Shown piece after piece: positions 1-6,901 of a stretch of DNA of 64,000 bases. How positions within the stretch are numbered: position 1 is the first letter of the stretch; the number at the start of each line of letters is the position of its first letter. Origin of the DNA: Bacillota bacterium (lineage in GTDB: Bacteria > Bacillota > UBA994); contig JAGXTJ010000003.1 of NCBI GenBank assembly GCA_018333655.1, forward strand, positions 1 to 64,000, given 5' to 3'. A program made the translations under genes and the position numbers. The notes beneath the pieces are model-generated. The model searched no databases. It was not told the origin of the DNA and saw only the letters and a program-made list of their open reading frames with translations.

Positions 1-113
1 TCTCGCCTACGCCCCTCGCTCATATATCAAACAGCCCACCTGTCAAGGGCCGCCGCCTGCTATTGCGGCAAACTGGCTCAGGCGACGCGTTTTCTGTGCC
101 TTAACGTGTTTCC

Positions 114-392
114 TTGCCGCAGAAAATGTACACACGAAATACCGCAAAAAACAGAGCTAAAACGAGTTCTAAGGTGTCTAGTTTTTGGGGTTCACCGCAC
201 TTTGATTCCTCGCTGTTCAGTAACATTGACTTCATCTTTGTCCATTCAGGCTATATCTCCCACGCTTTCTACAGCAGAGTGATTAGTTCGCTTCGCTCCT
301 ATCCGCACGTTTCGCTGCACTACCTGCACGACACCAATCCCTTTCGCTCTCTTAAAGACATAGCCGCAGCAATAGACGGCGAAACTTTTTAG
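114..392 (+). CDS. Possible DUF2325-like fragment, function unknown
   Basis: A 92-codon open frame beginning with TTG (an ATG lies four codons in). No convincing ribosome binding site precedes either start, and the frame is closed by a stop about 15 bases upstream. The C-terminal half (a hydrophobic strand IDFIFVHSGYISHAF followed by a predicted helix and a second strand) resembles the Rossmann-like C-terminus of DUF2325 proteins, which have a similar VLTDYISH segment. The N-terminal 35 residues are basic and unlike that family. It may be the surviving 3' end of a longer gene. I do not assign a function. Confidence 0.3.
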   Translation: MPQKMYTRNTAKNRAKTSSKVSSFWGSPHFDSSLFSNIDFIFVHSGYISHAFYSRVISSLRSYPHVSLHYLHDTNPFRSLKDIAAAIDGETF

Positions 393-432
393 GCTCTAGC
401 CCAAAAGGGATCGTGAAAAAGGGGGTTCCAAT

Positions 433-810
433 ATGGAACGCAGGAGTACGTTTGATGTGTTCAAGAGCGAAATTTGCCACCAAGTAAAGGACATGGGAGA
501 TCTCGACTTTATAATTTACACGCTAGAATCAGGGAATATCAGGCACTATTTTGATAAGCATTGGCATCCCGAAAGCCTATACTTGTTGGCGATGGTTGAT
601 TACTTGAGCCGCGAAAACAGCTTGCCTATTTGTCGGGAGTACCATGATATACGGTGCTGCAAGCTAGCTGAACCATTGTTTCCACTAGGTGTTATTATGG
701 CGGATGTTGTTACGAAAGGTACCAAATGGAAAGACAAAAGCATGCGAAATGCTATCCCGGAGTTTTTGCGGTTCAATATAGTGGAGGGGGAGATCAGAAA
801 TGTCATCTGA
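433..810 (+). CDS. Hypothetical protein, first gene of a coupled pair
   Basis: A 125-residue soluble protein with no signal peptide or membrane segment. A G-rich ribosome binding site (GGGGG) sits seven bases before the ATG. Its stop overlaps the ATG of the next small frame by 11 bases, so the two were probably translationally coupled. The composition (many Tyr, Ile, Arg; motif YLLAMVDYLSRENSLP; C-terminal NAIPEFLRFNIVEGE) looks like a real folded protein. From memory, similar small proteins stand directly before DUF6036-type nucleotidyltransferases in Bacillota, and the downstream fragment fits that. Function unknown; a role as partner or antitoxin is a guess. Confidence 0.55.
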   Translation: MERRSTFDVFKSEICHQVKDMGDLDFIIYTLESGNIRHYFDKHWHPESLYLLAMVDYLSRENSLPICREYHDIRCCKLAEPLFPLGVIMADVVTKGTKWKDKSMRNAIPEFLRFNIVEGEIRNVI

Positions 811-964
811 TAGAACTTTCTCGCAGTCAACCCTTGACTCCTATCTCAGAGAACTGGCAAGAGAGATAAGAAGAATAGGGGGAAACGCTACACAATATAT
901 TGCCACTGGCAATAAGTTTTTTCAGACGATCAGAGACAAAGGATATAGGTACGCCTGCTGGTAG
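800..964 (+). pseudogene. Truncated DUF6036-like nucleotidyltransferase remnant
   Basis: A 54-codon frame that starts inside the stop region of the preceding gene. Its first 30 residues (TLDSYLRELAREIRRIGG) resemble the N-terminal helix of DUF6036/AbiEii-like nucleotidyltransferases, where an ILIGG-type catalytic strand should follow. Here the frame runs into GYRYACW and stops, so the catalytic domain is missing. The break lies about 30 bases before the promoter of the type III toxin-antitoxin locus, which suggests that the arrival of that locus removed the rest of the gene. Confidence 0.4.
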
Positions 965-996
965 CACCGCGTTTTGCAAATTTTTTGAGACTTCCG

Positions 997-1025
997 TTGA
1001 CACAGAGCGGCTTTCCCGATAGGAT
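997..1025 (+). promoter_or_regulatory. Promoter of the antitoxin RNA
   Basis: TTGACA at 997-1002, a 17-base spacer, then TAGGAT at 1020-1025: a near-consensus sigma-70-type promoter. Transcription would begin near 1032, about 20 bases before the first 37-bp repeat, as expected for a type III antitoxin RNA. Confidence 0.75.
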
Positions 1026-1050
1026 TAACGTAGATATCAAATTAATCCAC

Positions 1051-1153
1051 GGTGTTTCGCCACCGTTAAGGGCGAGTTGTGGATTCGGGTGTTTCGCCAC
1101 CGTTAAGGGCGAGTTGTGGATTCGGGTGTTTCGCCACCGCAAAGGGCGACTGG
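1051..1153 (+). repeat. 37-bp tandem repeats (2.8 copies) of the antitoxin RNA
   Basis: Copy 1 is 1051-1087, copy 2 is 1088-1124 (identical to copy 1), and copy 3 is 1125-1153 (partial, with substitutions near its middle and end). Each unit starts GGTGTTTCGCCACC. There are no spacers, which separates the array from CRISPR. Confidence 0.9.
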
Positions 1154-1157
1154 TAAT

Positions 1158-1190
1158 ACAGCAGGGCACGGGCTAACCGTGTCCTGCTGT
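1158..1190 (+). terminator. Leaky hairpin between antitoxin RNA and toxin
   Basis: A 14-bp stem (1158-1171 with 1177-1190, one G-U pair) closes a five-base loop. It is followed by CTTC rather than a long T-run, so it is likely an attenuating terminator. A closely similar hairpin with a strong T-run lies at 4876-4911. Confidence 0.75.
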
Positions 1191-1234
1191 CTTCAATAGA
1201 TAGGATTAATCAGTAGAACGCCCAAGGAGGATGT

Positions 1235-1807
1235 ATGGACGAGCTTAAATTTTACGACGTTGATCAACAGTACCTTCGCTATCTGCACCAATGGGACCCC
1301 AGAATACCGCACATTTCCTCAACAAGGAATGAGAAGTTCACCTGCGGCATTGTTCTGGAGGTAAATGGCCATCAATACTTTGCTCCCGTATCATCATTTA
1401 GGGAGCAACAACGGTCAAACATCGTCATTCTTAATAATCAGGGCCGCCCCGTTGGGAGTGTAAGGTTTAGTTTCATGTTCCCGATTCCAAGCGGCCAAGC
1501 AAAGATGAAGGATTTCGCAAAGGAAGACGCTAAATACCGAGAGCTTCTACGGGAAGAGCATGCCTTCTGTAATAAGCACAGAGAGCGTATCAGAAAAAAA
1601 GCGCAAGAAACATACGATGCAGTAGTCAAGCGCAAAGAGCCGCTGATGATCAGCAATTGCTGTGCCTTTTCGCTCCTTGAGGAGAAGGCGCTAGAGTATG
1701 TCTTGGCTATCGAAGAGGTAAGGCTAGCAGCCAAGGAGGTCGCTCCTATCGACCAAAAGGGCATGCGCACACACACCGCAAGGCCCAGCGATGGAAGGGA
1801 TAGGTAG
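1235..1807 (+). CDS. toxN: ToxN/AbiQ-family type III toxin endoribonuclease
   Basis: A 190-residue protein behind a strong AAGGAGG site. The N-terminal half carries the family features: a K-F-Y-x-V opening strand, a CGIVLEVNGHQYFAPVSS block (the Y-F-A-P-L-S-S motif that contains the active-site Ser of ToxN), a GSVRFSFMFPIP strand, then a long basic helical region. ToxN cuts single-stranded RNA, processes its own repeat RNA, and in known systems causes abortive phage infection. Usual family length is about 170 residues; the last 20 residues here (Pro/Thr/Arg-rich) look like an extension. The repeat RNA immediately upstream is strong independent support. It lies between a truncated gene and a recombinase, so it is probably horizontally acquired. 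Confidence 0.85.
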   Translation: MDELKFYDVDQQYLRYLHQWDPRIPHISSTRNEKFTCGIVLEVNGHQYFAPVSSFREQQRSNIVILNNQGRPVGSVRFSFMFPIPSGQAKMKDFAKEDAKYRELLREEHAFCNKHRERIRKKAQETYDAVVKRKEPLMISNCCAFSLLEEKALEYVLAIEEVRLAAKEVAPIDQKGMRTHTARPSDGRDR

Positions 1808-1896
1808 CTTGATCCAGGCACGGCAGTCCCAATAGGGTAGAGGTCATTGGGGGGAGTGTTTTCTGTCCCACAAGACTTCTATTTTTTATTTTGAGC

Positions 1897-1929
1897 CGTC
1901 CCATGTAAAGGCTTGATTTATTTGGGACG
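1897..1929. repeat. Inverted repeat ahead of the serine recombinase
   Basis: CGTCCCA at 1897-1903 and TGGGACG at 1923-1929 are perfect inverted copies separated by 19 AT-rich bases. The total span (33 bp) and the position just upstream of a resolvase/invertase gene fit a recombinase binding or crossover site. A further TGTCCCAC half-site-like sequence lies near 1864. This is inference from spacing only. Confidence 0.35.
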
Positions 1930-1978
1930 CATTTTGTATGATGAAAGCGCATTGTGGAAAGGAGCGAAAATCTGCCAT

Positions 1979-2542
1979 ATGCAAGTTGGATATGTGCGCG
2001 TCAGCACAGCGGAACAAAATACAGCTCGCCAAGAGGTCTTGATGTGCGAGCTTGGCGTGGATAGAGTCTTTATTGATAGAGCGAGTGGGAAAAACGCCGA
2101 CCGACCAGAGCTAAAAAAGCTCCTTGATTTTGTCCGCGAGGGGGATGCCGTAATCGTTGAAAGCATCAGTCGATTTGCTCGGAATACAAGAGAGTTGCTT
2201 CGCCTAGTTGACGTGCTGACAGAAAAACGGGTGGAATTCATTAGCAAGAAAGAAAGTATAGATACAGCCTCCCCAGCCGGGAAATTCATGCTCACCCTTT
2301 TCGGCGCCATGGCCGAGCTTGAGCGTGACTACATACTACAGCGCCAGGCCGAAGGCATTGTGGTTGCGAAACAGCTTGGAAAATATAAGGGGCGAAAGAA
2401 AATTGAGGTCGATAAAAGCAGGTTTCAGGGTGTTTATCTCGAATGGAGAAGAGGAGAAATAACGGCGCTAAAAGCGATGTCGCGTCTGAACCTCACATGG
2501 AATACGTTTTATCGGCGTGTAAAGGAATACAAAGCGGAATAA
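1979..2542 (+). CDS. Serine recombinase (resolvase/invertase family)
   Basis: A 187-residue resolvase-type site-specific recombinase. The N-terminal catalytic domain shows GYVRVSTAEQNTARQ with the nucleophilic Ser in the VST motif, the RASGKNADRPEL segment, the ESISRFARN motif with its active-site Arg residues, and the long E-helix region (GAMAELERDYILQRQAEG). The C-terminal 45 residues form the helix-turn-helix DNA-binding part. Length matches small Tn3-type resolvases and Hin-type invertases (about 180-190), not the large integrases. The start chosen is the ATG directly before QVGYVRVS; GGAG lies further upstream than usual. It probably belongs to a mobile element that also carried the toxin-antitoxin locus. 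Confidence 0.85.
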   Translation: MQVGYVRVSTAEQNTARQEVLMCELGVDRVFIDRASGKNADRPELKKLLDFVREGDAVIVESISRFARNTRELLRLVDVLTEKRVEFISKKESIDTASPAGKFMLTLFGAMAELERDYILQRQAEGIVVAKQLGKYKGRKKIEVDKSRFQGVYLEWRRGEITALKAMSRLNLTWNTFYRRVKEYKAE

Positions 2543-2562
2543 ACCAAACGGGTGGCAATATC

Positions 2563-2756
2563 GCTGCTAGTGCGGCTTAAGCTACCACCGCGAGGGGGTT
2601 GGAGCGTGGAACATCTGATAAAAGTATCTGGGCGCAAACCCAGTAGTTGGGGCGATGGAGTCCCCCTCTGATCTGCGCTATCGTCCGCAGATGCAGTGTA
2701 GTTCGGCTTTAGGCTGAGAAAGAATCCCCCAGCTTTAGCCGTGGGGAAAGCGTCAA
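2563..2756 (+). mobile_element. IS200/IS605-like right-end remnant, possible omega-RNA relic
   Basis: A gene-free, strongly structured stretch that ends in the hairpin TCCCCCA-loop-TGGGGA (2725-2746, loop containing GCTTTAGC) followed by GTCAAG. This is the typical right end of IS200/IS605-type elements. The preceding 150 bases hold several short inverted repeats (for example CTGGGCGCAAACCCAG and the GCGCTATCGTCCGC region), as in the 3' noncoding RNA of tnpB elements. No tnpA or tnpB coding sequence remains. Confidence is moderate for the right end and low for an omega-RNA. Confidence 0.45.
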
Positions 2757-2841
2757 GTTAGCTGATAGGAGTTTTTAGTCAACTATTGTCCATTTTGCGG
2801 GAGATAACGCATAATTTATAAGTATTTTGGGAGGCAATGTA

Positions 2842-3219
2842 ATGAAATTATTAAATCAGGGTGACATGATAAAACAGGGTAGTTTTTTTTACGAGTTTGC
2901 CTTAGCCAATCCTTCCAGTTTGCCCTACAATGCTTGCAGCCAGTCTCGTGATGATGCCATAAAACATAAAAACGAAGATTCTCTCTATTTGGACTGTGAA
3001 GATTTCTGGACATTATCGCCATATTTAGGCATTATCTTTGTGGATTACCCTTATTATGGGCCAAAAAAGATTCATGTACAAGAATGGAATGACTTGAAAG
3101 CAGTGTGCACTCTAGGTAAAGAAGGCTCTCTTCTATTTTCGTCGTTTTTTAAAGAAGTTGATGAGTGGTTATTGCATAAAAATAATGACTGTGATTATTT
3201 TTGGATACTTGGGGTGTAA
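2842..3219 (+). CDS. Hypothetical small protein, possible immunity protein
   Basis: A 125-residue cytosolic protein. The ATG was chosen because GGGAGG stands seven bases before it; an upstream in-frame TTG overlaps that site. It has no signal peptide, is rich in Asp, Phe, Tyr and Trp, and shows no motif that I recognise. It lies 77 bases before a secreted protein with a toxin-like C-terminus, and both genes share a lower GC content than the core genome. Size and composition are in the range of polymorphic-toxin immunity proteins, but immunity genes normally lie downstream of the toxin, so this link is speculative. Confidence 0.5.
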   Translation: MKLLNQGDMIKQGSFFYEFALANPSSLPYNACSQSRDDAIKHKNEDSLYLDCEDFWTLSPYLGIIFVDYPYYGPKKIHVQEWNDLKAVCTLGKEGSLLFSSFFKEVDEWLLHKNNDCDYFWILGV

Positions 3220-3296
3220 TGGGTTTTATTTAATTTAGAGTCATAATATAGATGAATGATTACGTATCTATGATACTTTGCAGGAGGAGGGTCATA

Positions 3297-4079
3297 ATGA
3301 ATAAAATGAGAACATTTCTTAGTTTTTTGATTGCGTTTGCAATGCTATTCACCAGTAATATTGTAGAGGTAAATGCAACTGAAAGATGGACACTGTTACC
3401 CATCGTAACTTCTAGTTTTGTTCAGGAAGTTACGGAAATTCCGAAAGGTACGGAAGTCATTTCGCCACACTTATACAACGCTATTCCTGTTACTATAACC
3501 GCACGGACAGGTGGTACAGGGCTAGACGTAAGAGTTCATAACATTGGTGTTGATACGCTGGATTCGGTTACAGTAAGGGTTACTGCAACAGGATACTCAA
3601 CTCCATTCACGCAAACTGCCTCTGTCCCGCCGATAATTGGGCGCAATTTTGGCTTTAACATCCCTTTTATCAGAACTACTACAAACTACGCTGTTGTTGT
3701 TACTATAAGAGATGGTTCTCAAGTTAGAGTCATAGAGGGCGCTGCTTCACTGGTATTTACGGAAGCGTCTCTGAGTATGGGGGGATGGCATAGGGGTACA
3801 TTTCCAACTCGAGCTGCTAGCCTTCAATATCATTTTGATAAGCACGGAAGTACAGTTGGATCAAACAACCTAGTTGCTTATTTAAATGCAGCATCAGATA
3901 TGCGAACTGACATCATAAATCGTTTAAACAACGGCACACTATCAGCAATGTATACCTATACTAACTCTCTAGGGGCAACCGCTGCAAGGACATATAGGCA
4001 CAGAGCTAACAATAGGTTTATTATTCTAACTAACGCGCCTAACGGTAGTCAGGAAATATTGTCATTTGGACAAAATTAA
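3297..4079 (+). CDS. Secreted protein with CARDB-like domain and toxin-like C-terminus
   Basis: A 260-residue exported protein. An AGGAGGAG site precedes the ATG; residues 1-27 form a clear signal peptide (basic start, hydrophobic core, cleavage near VNA). Residues about 55-150 look like a beta-sandwich of the CARDB type (LDVRVHNIGVDTLDSVTVRV). Residues about 165-260 contain LQYHFDKHGSTVG, a middle helix, then RFIILTNAPNGSQEILSF. That order (HFxKHG, helix, short strands) resembles BECR-fold RNase domains at the ends of polymorphic toxins and phage-type proteins. The nuclease reading is inference; catalytic residues cannot be confirmed by eye. Confidence 0.6.
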   Translation: MNKMRTFLSFLIAFAMLFTSNIVEVNATERWTLLPIVTSSFVQEVTEIPKGTEVISPHLYNAIPVTITARTGGTGLDVRVHNIGVDTLDSVTVRVTATGYSTPFTQTASVPPIIGRNFGFNIPFIRTTTNYAVVVTIRDGSQVRVIEGAASLVFTEASLSMGGWHRGTFPTRAASLQYHFDKHGSTVGSNNLVAYLNAASDMRTDIINRLNNGTLSAMYTYTNSLGATAARTYRHRANNRFIILTNAPNGSQEILSFGQN

Positions 4080-4373
4080 AAAGATCTAGTAGAACATCAC
4101 ATGGGGTGAGGAAACATCAATATTCCCAGCAAGGTAGTAGTGCCAAGGGAATCTTGTAGAGTGTTGAGATCGAGGCAAACTAGATTTTGGGCGCATGACT
4201 TGCGAAGTTCCCGACGGCACATCTTTGACAGCAATTTTGACAGCAACGACGAGGGAATTACGCGTAATGAGCGGATGCGAACAAGTGTTTGTGGGCGCTA
4301 AAACCCTTGTATTTACACGCTCCACGACACTACCCGACACGACCGGACATGAGATGCAGAACGCGGCAGATAA

Positions 4374-4418
4374 CTCTTAATCAGTGGGTCCGGGGTTCGA
4401 ATCCCTGATGGCGCACCA
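4374..4418 (+). pseudogene. 3' half of a tRNA-Lys(CTT) gene, probable att scar
   Basis: The sequence starts at the anticodon loop CTCTTAA and runs through the T-arm (CGGGG, loop TTCGAAT, CCCTG) and the 3' acceptor strand ATGGCGC to A-CCA. The D-arm, the 5' acceptor strand and a proper 5' anticodon stem are missing. Tyrosine recombinases commonly use exactly this anticodon-loop-to-3'-end segment as their att identity block, so this is most likely a leftover attachment site. Confidence 0.6.
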
Positions 4419-4629
4419 GCAATGACAAGGCTCTCTGGGTCAAGCATAGGACCTTAACGGGAGGGTTTTCGTTTCGCCGTAGCGGCAGAGGAGCAACTGT
4501 GTCGAGGTGCCGAAAAGGTGCCGAGGGGTCCAAAATGCGCCTCGGTCACAGGGGGTCTCACTACAAAATAACGTGCAATATCAAGGCTCTATCTATAACT
4601 ACAGGGTACAACCGAACGCTCTTTTCTAT

Positions 4630-4674
4630 TTCGTAATCAGCAGGCCAGGGGTTCAAATCCCCTCATCGGCTCCA
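4630..4674 (+). pseudogene. 3' half of a tRNA-Thr(CGT) gene, probable att scar
   Basis: Begins at the anticodon loop TTCGTAA, continues with TCAGC, the T-arm (AGGGG, loop TTCAAAT, CCCCT), the acceptor strand CATCGGC and T-CCA. No D-arm or 5' acceptor strand (GCCGATG) is found upstream. As with the Lys fragment 210 bases earlier, the break falls at the anticodon loop, which suggests an integrase attachment-site duplicate. Confidence 0.6.
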
Positions 4675-4875
4675 GTGGATTGCTTGGCAACTTTTACAGC
4701 AAAACCAACAAATAAACGCCAGGAACCATTGCAGCACCTTGGTCACTGGCGTTTCTCATATTACATAAAGTTGTAGTGGAACGACTCACATGGGCTATAG
4801 AGTAGCCCTCATACAGGATGGTTAAGGACTACTGCCGGCTACTCCAACTGCCGACAAGGGACGAGCTGTAATGCA

Positions 4876-4911
4876 ACAGGGCACGGGCTACCCCCGTGTC
4901 CTGTTTTTTTT
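4876..4911 (+). terminator. Strong intrinsic terminator
   Basis: A 12-bp stem (4876-4887 with 4893-4904, one G-U) with a five-base loop and eight T's. The stem sequence shares CAGGGCACGGGCTA and CCGTGTCCTG with the hairpin of the type III antitoxin at 1158-1190. No gene directly upstream explains it. Confidence 0.85.
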
Positions 4912-5201
4912 CGACGCAAGTGCCACTAGGGCATCTCTTAGCGGTGCGACATAGATGTGGCAAGCGAAGGTAGTTTCAGTCATGCATGCACCTCATGGGC
5001 TGTTTAGCATGCTAGGAAAGGTGTCGCAGCCAGCCCGCGGCACTTCTACAAGGGCCTCCCAGAATAACTAGGCTGCCAGAGGAAGAGTGCTCTGCAAAAC
5101 TGAGGAAATTAGTCTTACAAGAAGCACATAAGGTAGCCGAGCAGGAATATCACCCAAACCAAGCGAATCCTAGCAGCATCATGCCGATAGGAGTGTTGTC
5201 A

Positions 5202-6086
5202 TTGAACGCTATTGAGCTTAGGCACTTAACCAAGTACTACGGCAAAGTGCGGGGCATCGAGAACTTAAGTTTTGACGTTAAAGAAGGCGAGATTTTCGGC
5301 TTTATCGGGCCTAACGGCGCAGGTAAAACCACAACCATTCGAACTCTCCTTGGGCTAGTGTTCCCTACCAGCGGCAGCGCTTCTATCTTTGGGTTAGACT
5401 GCATCCAGCACGGCCCGAAAATTCGCAAACACATCGGGTATTTGCCCTCAGAAGTCTTTTGCTACGACCAGATGAAGGTTATCGACTTGCTCAAGTACTC
5501 GGCGAGCTTCTTCAAAAAGGACTGCACAGAGCGTATTCATGAGTTGGCCGAAGCGATGGAGCTAAGTCTTGAGCGCAAGATTGAAGACCTCTCATATGGA
5601 AATAAAAAGAAAGTAGGCATTGTGCAGGGGTTGCTGCACGGCCCTAAACTGCTGTTGCTTGATGAGCCGACAAGCGGACTAGACCCGTTGATGCAAAAGA
5701 GGTTTTTTGACATTATCGCTGCCGAAAACAAGCAAGGCGTAACAGTTTTTTTCTCCTCGCACATTCTCTCCGAAGTACAGCAGCTTTGCCATCGCGTGGC
5801 CGTTATGAAAAACGGCAATGTCATCCGGCTCGAAAGCATCGAGACTCTGCGCCAGGAGAATTACAAGAAGGTGGCCCTAAGATCCTACGGGCTCACGGCA
5901 GAGGCTCTGGGGTTAAGCGGGGTCACTAACTTTCACCACGAAAATGGCACTACCCGCTTTTTCTACAAGGGTAGCGCCCAGTCCTTAGTCCAAGCGGTGG
6001 CGAAACATGAGCTGACAGATGTCGTGATCGAAGACCCCTCGTTGGAGGAGATATTCATGCACTACTATGAGCAGGGGCCGGCATGA
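5202..6086 (+). CDS. ABC transporter ATP-binding protein (ABC-2 type exporter)
   Basis: About 294 residues, cytosolic ATPase of an ABC-2 exporter. Walker A GPNGAGKT at residues 36-43, a degenerate signature around LSYGNKKKVG, Walker B LLLLDEPTSGLDP and the H-loop FFSSHILSE are all present. The C-terminal 80 residues are the usual accessory domain of BcrA/CcmA-type ATPases. The start chosen is TTG at 5202, eight bases after AGGAG; an ATG at 5181 in the same frame is possible. It overlaps the first permease by four bases (ATGA) and forms a three-gene operon with two permeases. Substrate unknown; drug, peptide or lipid export is typical. Confidence 0.9.
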   Translation: MNAIELRHLTKYYGKVRGIENLSFDVKEGEIFGFIGPNGAGKTTTIRTLLGLVFPTSGSASIFGLDCIQHGPKIRKHIGYLPSEVFCYDQMKVIDLLKYSASFFKKDCTERIHELAEAMELSLERKIEDLSYGNKKKVGIVQGLLHGPKLLLLDEPTSGLDPLMQKRFFDIIAAENKQGVTVFFSSHILSEVQQLCHRVAVMKNGNVIRLESIETLRQENYKKVALRSYGLTAEALGLSGVTNFHHENGTTRFFYKGSAQSLVQAVAKHELTDVVIEDPSLEEIFMHYYEQGPA

Positions 6087-6889
6087 ATATCTTCATGTTT
6101 GAACTGCGCAAGTACATAGGATCGTTGGCGGTCTGGATAGCGAGCATCGTAGCGCTGCTTGTAATGTTTATGGCATTTTATCCTGTGTTGGCGCAAGATG
6201 CGGCGATGCTCGACTTGTTTCTCGAACACTATCCGGAAGAGTTGCTTAAGGCCTTTGGCATGGGGGGCGAACTAAGCCTCGCCACTGTGGCGGGCTTCTT
6301 TGCCTTCTCCTTTGCGTTTACACAACTGGTGATTGCCGCACAAAGCGCTTACTATGGCTTTCACTTTATGTCGGTAGAAGAACGTGAGATGACGGCAGAC
6401 TTTCTCTATGCCAAACCGGTGAGCCGCCCGCAAATCCTACTCGCCAAGTACGGGGCGGCGGGTGGGGCGCTCCTCATTACTAACGTGGGCGTGTGGTTCG
6501 GTTCGTTCTTGGCGATAAACCTGTTTCGTGGCGCTGCGGATTACGAGCTCTGGCCGCTAGTTTCACTGCTCTTGACCGTGCCCGTGTTTCAACTTTTCTT
6601 CTTTAGCCTTGGGTTTGTCGTCACCGCAGTGAGCAAAAAAACCGTCAGCGTGATAGGCGCGGCGGTAGGGGTGTCTTTCGTCCTGTACATGCTAAACGCT
6701 CTGCGCCGCATTGTCGGGGGAGAACTGCTCGGCTTGCTTTCACCATACTACCACTTCGACCCGAACTATATTTTGCTGGCGGGGGCGTGGCATCCACTGC
6801 TTACGGCCATCAGCGTGAGTTTCATTATCGTGGCTAACTTCGCTGCGGTACGCCTGTATTTGCGGCGCGACCTGCGGTCTGCGACTTAG
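6083..6889 (+). CDS. ABC-2 type transporter permease
   Basis: A 268-residue integral membrane protein with about six hydrophobic segments, starting near residues 12-32 (LAVWIASIVALLVMFMAFY) and ending with one at about 240-258. The motif EEREMTADFLYAKPVSRPQ between segments 2 and 3 is the conserved cytoplasmic loop of ABC-2 permeases that contacts the ATPase. Translation is coupled to the upstream ATPase by a four-base overlap. It resembles the third gene of the operon, so the transporter is probably a heterodimeric permease with an ATPase dimer. Confidence 0.88.
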   Translation: MNIFMFELRKYIGSLAVWIASIVALLVMFMAFYPVLAQDAAMLDLFLEHYPEELLKAFGMGGELSLATVAGFFAFSFAFTQLVIAAQSAYYGFHFMSVEEREMTADFLYAKPVSRPQILLAKYGAAGGALLITNVGVWFGSFLAINLFRGAADYELWPLVSLLLTVPVFQLFFFSLGFVVTAVSKKTVSVIGAAVGVSFVLYMLNALRRIVGGELLGLLSPYYHFDPNYILLAGAWHPLLTAISVSFIIVANFAAVRLYLRRDLRSAT

Positions 6890-6901
6890 GGGGGTGGGTA
6901 G

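Larger units (their letters stand above)
1032..1190 (+). ncRNA. toxI: ToxI-like antitoxin RNA of a type III toxin-antitoxin system
   Basis: The predicted transcript contains 2.8 head-to-tail copies of a 37-bp unit, then a 14-bp hairpin, then the toxin gene with its own ribosome binding site. This is the layout of ToxIN and AbiQ systems, where units of about 34-36 nt are cut out by the toxin and each processed RNA binds and inhibits a toxin monomer. The hairpin is followed by only a weak pyrimidine tract, so it should let a fraction of transcripts continue into the toxin gene. That is the usual way the RNA is kept in excess. The RNA assignment rests on architecture and the downstream protein, not on sequence similarity to a known ToxI. 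Confidence 0.75.
4080..5201 (+). other. Gene-poor scar region with tRNA fragments
   Basis: About 1.1 kb with no convincing gene. It contains two isolated tRNA 3' halves (listed separately), a short direct repeat (AGGTGCCGA, twice within 4505-4530) and a strong terminator at 4876-4911. The region looks like the debris of successive integrations at tRNA genes. The frame of the downstream ABC ATPase is open for over 100 bases upstream of its chosen start, but nothing recognisable is encoded there. Confidence 0.6.

Noticed and set aside
1051-1153. Possible CRISPR array
   Set aside because: The 37-bp units are directly joined with no spacers, there are under three copies, no cas genes are near, and the type III antitoxin explanation fits fully.
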